DNA of 8,761 bases from Clostridiales bacterium (GTDB lineage: Bacteria; Bacillota; Clostridia; Christensenellales; Aristaeellaceae), in contig SFFS01000109.1 in NCBI GenBank assembly GCA_004557805.1, positions 1 to 8,761 on the forward strand. Direction: 5' to 3'. This document shows, in pieces, positions 6,057 to 8,761 of the stretch (its first letter is position 1; each line of letters starts with the position of its first letter). The translations under genes and the position numbers were made by a program. The notes below the pieces were generated by a model. That model worked only from the letters and a program-made list of their open reading frames with translations, ran no database searches and was not told the origin of the DNA.

Positions 6057-6437
6057 ATGAATTTTGATCGTACAGATCGTATCAGCGAAGAAGTACGCCG
6101 CGAAGTGGATCGCATCATCCGCGAGGATGTGCGCGATCCGCGCGTGGCGGGGACGTGGTCGATCACCCGCGCCGACGTAACGCGCGATCTGCGCTATGCA
6201 AAGATCCGCGTAAGCGTTCTGGAAGAAGAGCAGCGCAAACCGCTTGTGAAGGCGCTCAAAAACGCGGCGGGGTTCATCCGGCGCGAGCTGGGCAAAAACC
6301 TTCGTCTGCGCTATACGCCGGAGCTTCTGTTTGAGGAGGACGACAACATCGCCTACGGCGTGCACATCGCGTCCATTCTTTCCGACGTAAAGCCGGAAAG
6401 CGATGAAACAAATATTTCCAAGGATGATGAAGCATGA
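6057..6437 (+). CDS. rbfA: 30S ribosome-binding factor RbfA
   Basis: A 126-aa KH-fold protein that binds the immature 30S subunit and helps mature the 16S rRNA 5' end. Family landmarks are visible: 'RISEEVRREVDRIIREDVRDPR' at the N-terminus (about 8-29), 'RDLRYAKIRVSVL' (about 43-55), and 'FIRRELGKNLRLRYTPELLFEEDDNIAYG' (about 73-101). The length is typical, with a short acidic tail. It begins 6 bases after the infB stop, with GGAAAGG at 6041-6047 as binding site (9-base spacing). It ends in an ATGA overlap with nrnA (6434-6437). It acts in the same assembly step as RimP at the head of the operon. Confidence 0.97.
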   Translation: MNFDRTDRISEEVRREVDRIIREDVRDPRVAGTWSITRADVTRDLRYAKIRVSVLEEEQRKPLVKALKNAAGFIRRELGKNLRLRYTPELLFEEDDNIAYGVHIASILSDVKPESDETNISKDDEA

Positions 6438-7399
6438 ATGAAACCTGGCTCCCCCTTTGTTCCAGCATTCATGACGCGCAGAGCATTCTGCTGATCTCGC
6501 ATATCTTCCCGGACGGCGACACCTGCGGCTCAGCGCTTGCGCTGCGCCGCGCTCTTTTATCGCTGGGGAAGGACGTTGCCTGCTGCTGCGAACACAGCGT
6601 GCCGGACATCTACACGATGCTCGACGGCGCGGATACAATCGTGCATCCCGATGCGCTGGCGGGCCGTGCGTTCGATCTGGCGATCAGCATCGACGTTGCG
6701 GACGAGGGGCGCATGGGCAGCGGCTGCGCCGCGCTTTTCGCCGCCGCGCGCCGCACCGCGCAGATCGACCATCACGGCACGAACCCGTGCTACGCGGACA
6801 CGAACGTAATCCGCTCCCCCCTTTCGGCTACGGGCGTTCTGGTTACGGAGCTGCTCGACGCGCTGGAAGTGCCGTTCGACCGCAAAATCGCCGAGTGCCT
6901 GTATGTCGCCGTAGCGACCGATACGGGCAACTTCAAGCAGGCCAACGCCGACGCGGCTGCGTTTTCCGTCGCGGCGCGCTGCATCGGCTGCGGGTTCGAT
7001 ATCGCGGCGATCAGCCGCCGTGTGTTCGATCTCAAGCCCGTATGCCAGGTGAAGCTGTTCGGCGCGGCGCTTTCTTCGCTGCAAACTTCGCACGGCGGCG
7101 AGGTGGCGACGGCCGTCGTCTCGCGCGAGGATTTCGAACGCTGCGGCGCGAAGCCCGAGCATACCGAGGGCATCGTCAATATCGTTTTCAATATGGAACA
7201 GGTGAAAATCGCAGCGCTGCTCGTGGAAAAAGGCGAGGGCGTGAAGGTCAGCCTGCGCTCCGTCGCGCCTTACGACGTGGCGGAAGTGTCGCGGCAGTTC
7301 GGCGGCGGCGGGCACGCGATGGCGGCCGGCTGCACCATGCAAACTGATTTGGAGGAGGCGCGCCGTGCGATTGCCGCCGCGTGCGAAGCAATACTGTAA
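6434..7399 (+). CDS. nrnA: DHH/DHHA1 phosphoesterase, NrnA-type nanoRNase/pAp phosphatase
   Basis: A 321-aa cytoplasmic phosphoesterase of the length of Bacillus NrnA (313 aa). All DHH-family metal-binding motifs are present: PDGD (26-29, in 'ISHIFPDGDTCGSALAL'), 'SIDVADEGRMG' (motif II), DHH at 112-114, and 'VATDTGNF' (motif IV). The C-terminal DHHA1 domain has the substrate-binding glycine motif GGGGHAMAAG, beginning at residue 290. Members hydrolyse 2-5 nt RNA fragments to mononucleotides and dephosphorylate pAp to AMP, so the protein probably completes RNA decay. The exact substrate preference cannot be read from sequence. The ATG at 6434 overlaps the rbfA stop by 4 bases; AAGGA at 6420-6424 gives 9-base spacing. 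Position between rbfA and truB is common in Bacillota. Confidence 0.94.
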   Translation: MNETWLPLCSSIHDAQSILLISHIFPDGDTCGSALALRRALLSLGKDVACCCEHSVPDIYTMLDGADTIVHPDALAGRAFDLAISIDVADEGRMGSGCAALFAAARRTAQIDHHGTNPCYADTNVIRSPLSATGVLVTELLDALEVPFDRKIAECLYVAVATDTGNFKQANADAAAFSVAARCIGCGFDIAAISRRVFDLKPVCQVKLFGAALSSLQTSHGGEVATAVVSREDFERCGAKPEHTEGIVNIVFNMEQVKIAALLVEKGEGVKVSLRSVAPYDVAEVSRQFGGGGHAMAAGCTMQTDLEEARRAIAAACEAIL

Positions 7400-8284
7400 A
7401 TGAACGGATTTCTCAATCTGCTCAAGCCCCCGGGGATGACGTCGTCCGACGCGGTTGTGATGGTGCGTCGTTCGCTTCCGGGCAAAGAAAAAGTGGGCCA
7501 CGCGGGAACGCTCGACCCCGAGGCCGCGGGCGTGCTGCCGGTGATGATCGGCAAAGCCTCGCGGCTTTTTGATCTGCTGGCCGACAAGGAAAAGACCTAC
7601 ATCGCCGAAATTGCGCTCGGCGCGGCGACCGACACGCAGGATGCGCAGGGCGCCGTCGTTTCGCGCGGCGAATGGAACGGCGATTTTTCGGCGCTGCGCG
7701 CCGCTCTCCCCCGCTTTACCGGCCTCATCGAACAGATTCCCCCCGCCTATTCGGCGATCAAGACCGGCGGCGTAGCGGCCTATAAGCTGGCGCGCGCAGG
7801 CGCGGAGATGGCGCTGAAGCCGCGCGCGGCGCGCATCGACTCGCTGGAGCTGCTCGAGCCGACTGGACCGGACAGCGCGCTTCTGCGCATCGCCTGCGGG
7901 CGCGGGGTTTATATTCGCACGCTCTGCCACGATATCGGCGCGATTCTCGGCTGCGGCGCGCATATGCGCTTCCTGCTGCGCGCGCAGTCGGGGCCGTTCA
8001 CGCTGGAAAACGCCGTCACCCCCGAGGAGTGGCTTGCGGCGGAGGACAAATCCGCGCTGCTCACGCCGATGGACGCGCCGCTTGCAGCGCTTCCCGCCGC
8101 GCGTCTGCCGGTGGCCGCCGAGCGCGCCTGCCGCGACGGCAAGGCGCTGACAAAATTTCTTTCGCTGGACGAAGGCGCAAGGGACGGCGGCCCTGTGCGC
8201 GTCTATTGCGGCCCGCAGTTTGCCGGGCTTGCCAAATGGAACGCGGAAGAGGACGCGCTGCGCTTCTTCGCAATGCTGCTCTGA
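7400..8284 (+). CDS. truB: tRNA pseudouridine(55) synthase TruB
   Basis: A 294-aa enzyme that isomerises U55 in the T-loop of tRNA. Motif I 'GHAGTLDPEAAGVLPV' contains the catalytic Asp39. Further family motifs are 'KTYIAEIALGAATDTQDAQG', 'IPPAYSAIKTGGVAAYKLAR' and 'CGRGVYIRTLCHDIG'. The C-terminal part (from about residue 225) is divergent and would correspond to the PUA-like RNA-binding region ('RACRDGKALTKF...GLAKW'). The start ATG at 7400 follows the nrnA TAA with no gap, and I see no good Shine-Dalgarno nearby. Reinitiation by ribosomes finishing nrnA is therefore likely. In many Bacillota ribF and rpsO follow truB; here they do not. Confidence 0.96.
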   Translation: MNGFLNLLKPPGMTSSDAVVMVRRSLPGKEKVGHAGTLDPEAAGVLPVMIGKASRLFDLLADKEKTYIAEIALGAATDTQDAQGAVVSRGEWNGDFSALRAALPRFTGLIEQIPPAYSAIKTGGVAAYKLARAGAEMALKPRAARIDSLELLEPTGPDSALLRIACGRGVYIRTLCHDIGAILGCGAHMRFLLRAQSGPFTLENAVTPEEWLAAEDKSALLTPMDAPLAALPAARLPVAAERACRDGKALTKFLSLDEGARDGGPVRVYCGPQFAGLAKWNAEEDALRFFAMLL

Positions 8285-8297
8285 CCCCCATGACAAC

Positions 8298-8320
8298 GCG
8301 GTCTGCGGCCTGCAGACCGC
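8298..8320. other. Perfect 9-bp hairpin after truB, without U-run
   Basis: GCGGTCTGC (8298-8306) pairs perfectly with GCAGACCGC (8312-8320) around the 5-base loop GGCCT, starting 14 bases after the truB stop. Neither strand has a T-run after it; the plus strand continues CTGAAAAATG. It is therefore not a classical intrinsic terminator. It could protect or terminate the 3' end of the operon mRNA by another route, or have no function. Confidence 0.5.
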
Positions 8321-8346
8321 CTGAAAAATGAAACTTTCAAGAAAAC

Positions 8347-8360
8347 GGAGGAACGCAATC
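8347..8360 (+). promoter_or_regulatory. Ribosome binding site of the lipoprotein gene
   Basis: GGAGG at 8347-8351 is 9 bases ahead of the ATG at 8361. It is a strong consensus site and decides the start. I find no convincing promoter in 8285-8346. Confidence 0.8.
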
Positions 8361-8761
8361 ATGAAAAAGCTGCTGGTTTTCCTGCTCACGACGCTCCTGA
8401 TGGTTTCCGCATGCGCCGCAGCCGACGGCCTTACGCCCGGCGACGGAATCGTCGCGCTGGAAAACGGCGCGCACATCGACCTGGACGGCGACGGCGTAGA
8501 AGAAACCGTCGCCTGGCTGCTCGACGTGGACGAATACGGCTTCGGCGAAATGGTTGTTTCCGCCGGGAGCGCAACCGTTCGCGTTCCGGTCTCAATGGGT
8601 ATCGACGCGGTATACGCAGGCCGGCTGAACGGCGGCGACGACAGCGTCTGCCTGCTGGTGGGTGAATACGGGCCGTCGGACGATCCGATGTCGACGCTGC
8701 TGCGCTGCGAGAACGGCGCGTTCAGCATCATCGGCACGATCAACGCGCTGCCGCAGGATAT
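8361..8761 (+). CDS. Putative lipoprotein with Asp-rich DxDGDG motif (5' part; runs off the window)
   Basis: The frame is open from ATG 8361 to the window end (133 residues visible, no stop). The N-terminus is a lipoprotein signal peptide: MKK, a hydrophobic run LLVFLLTTLLM, then the lipobox V-S-A-C with Cys18 as the lipidated residue. The mature part soon has 'HIDLDGDGVEETVAWLLDVDEYG'. The D-x-D-G-D-G-x-E-E pattern is typical of calcium-binding or FG-GAP/VCBS-like loops common in Clostridia surface proteins. The rest ('GEMVVSAGSATVRVPVS', 'AVYAGRLNGGDDSVCLLVGEYGPSDDP') looks like short beta strands. I do not recognise a named family. It would be anchored on the outer face of the cytoplasmic membrane. 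It may be cotranscribed with truB, 76 bases upstream, or independent. Confidence 0.82.
   Translation, partial: MKKLLVFLLTTLLMVSACAAADGLTPGDGIVALENGAHIDLDGDGVEETVAWLLDVDEYGFGEMVVSAGSATVRVPVSMGIDAVYAGRLNGGDDSVCLLVGEYGPSDDPMSTLLRCENGAFSIIGTINALPQD

Noticed and set aside
5253..6638. Minus-strand open frame (461 codons) opposite the 3' half of infB, rbfA and the start of nrnA
   Set aside because: It is antisense to three conserved genes across their junctions, with no recognisable domain.
6557..8743. Very long minus-strand open frame (728 codons) opposite nrnA, truB and the lipoprotein gene
   Set aside because: It lies antisense to clearly conserved enzymes, has Arg/Ala/His-rich shadow composition, and crosses gene borders. 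Long antisense frames are expected in GC-rich coding DNA.

Overview
This window is a GC-rich stretch of bacterial chromosome dominated by the conserved translation/transcription operon rimP-nusA-ylxR(rnpM)-ylxQ-infB-rbfA-nrnA-truB. The gene order, the short NusA without C-terminal acidic repeats, and the YlxR, L7Ae-type YlxQ and DHH/DHHA1 NrnA proteins point to a Bacillota (Firmicutes) organism. A high-GC gut-type member of the Clostridia is my best guess, but the sequence does not fix the genus. All eight operon genes lie on the + strand.

Layout. Positions 1-641 hold the 3' end of an FAD-dependent fumarate-reductase-like flavoprotein with a C-terminal FMN-binding domain, closed by a strong intrinsic terminator (about 656-694). 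A gene-free spacer of about 400 bases (642-1043) follows. It contains a long imperfect inverted repeat (741-853), a minus-strand-oriented terminator-like hairpin (825-848), an extended -10 promoter (909-937) and the operon leader. The leader carries a hairpin with a short, interrupted U-run (978-1000), a good candidate for a NusA-sensitive attenuator. From 1044 to 8284 the genes are packed tightly. There are 4-base stop/start overlaps at rimP/nusA, nusA/ylxR and rbfA/nrnA, an 8-base overlap at ylxR/ylxQ, a direct stop-start abutment at nrnA/truB, and only small gaps around infB. This suggests one transcript with extensive translational coupling. After truB the usual ribF/rpsO partners are not seen. 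Instead a short spacer with a perfect 9-bp hairpin leads to a lipoprotein gene that runs off the window (8361-8761).

How the genes work together. RimP and RbfA mature the 30S subunit, IF2 places initiator tRNA, TruB makes the tRNA T-loop pseudouridine, and NusA controls pausing, termination and antitermination. RnpM (YlxR) is an RNase P-associated regulator, YlxQ is a kink-turn RNA-binding protein, and NrnA degrades nanoRNAs and pAp. The set couples transcription, RNA turnover and ribosome assembly.

Most unusual points: (i) IF2 is long (944 aa) and has a decapeptide tandem array encoded by a minisatellite with a clean 60-bp higher-order period, followed by a Gly/Arg-rich tract; (ii) the leader hairpin; (iii) the flavoprotein's FMN-attachment motif has Asp where the flavinylated Thr/Ser normally sits; (iv) the structured intergenic element. 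I see no novel multi-gene system, mobile element, CRISPR array, tRNA or rRNA; this is mostly core genome.
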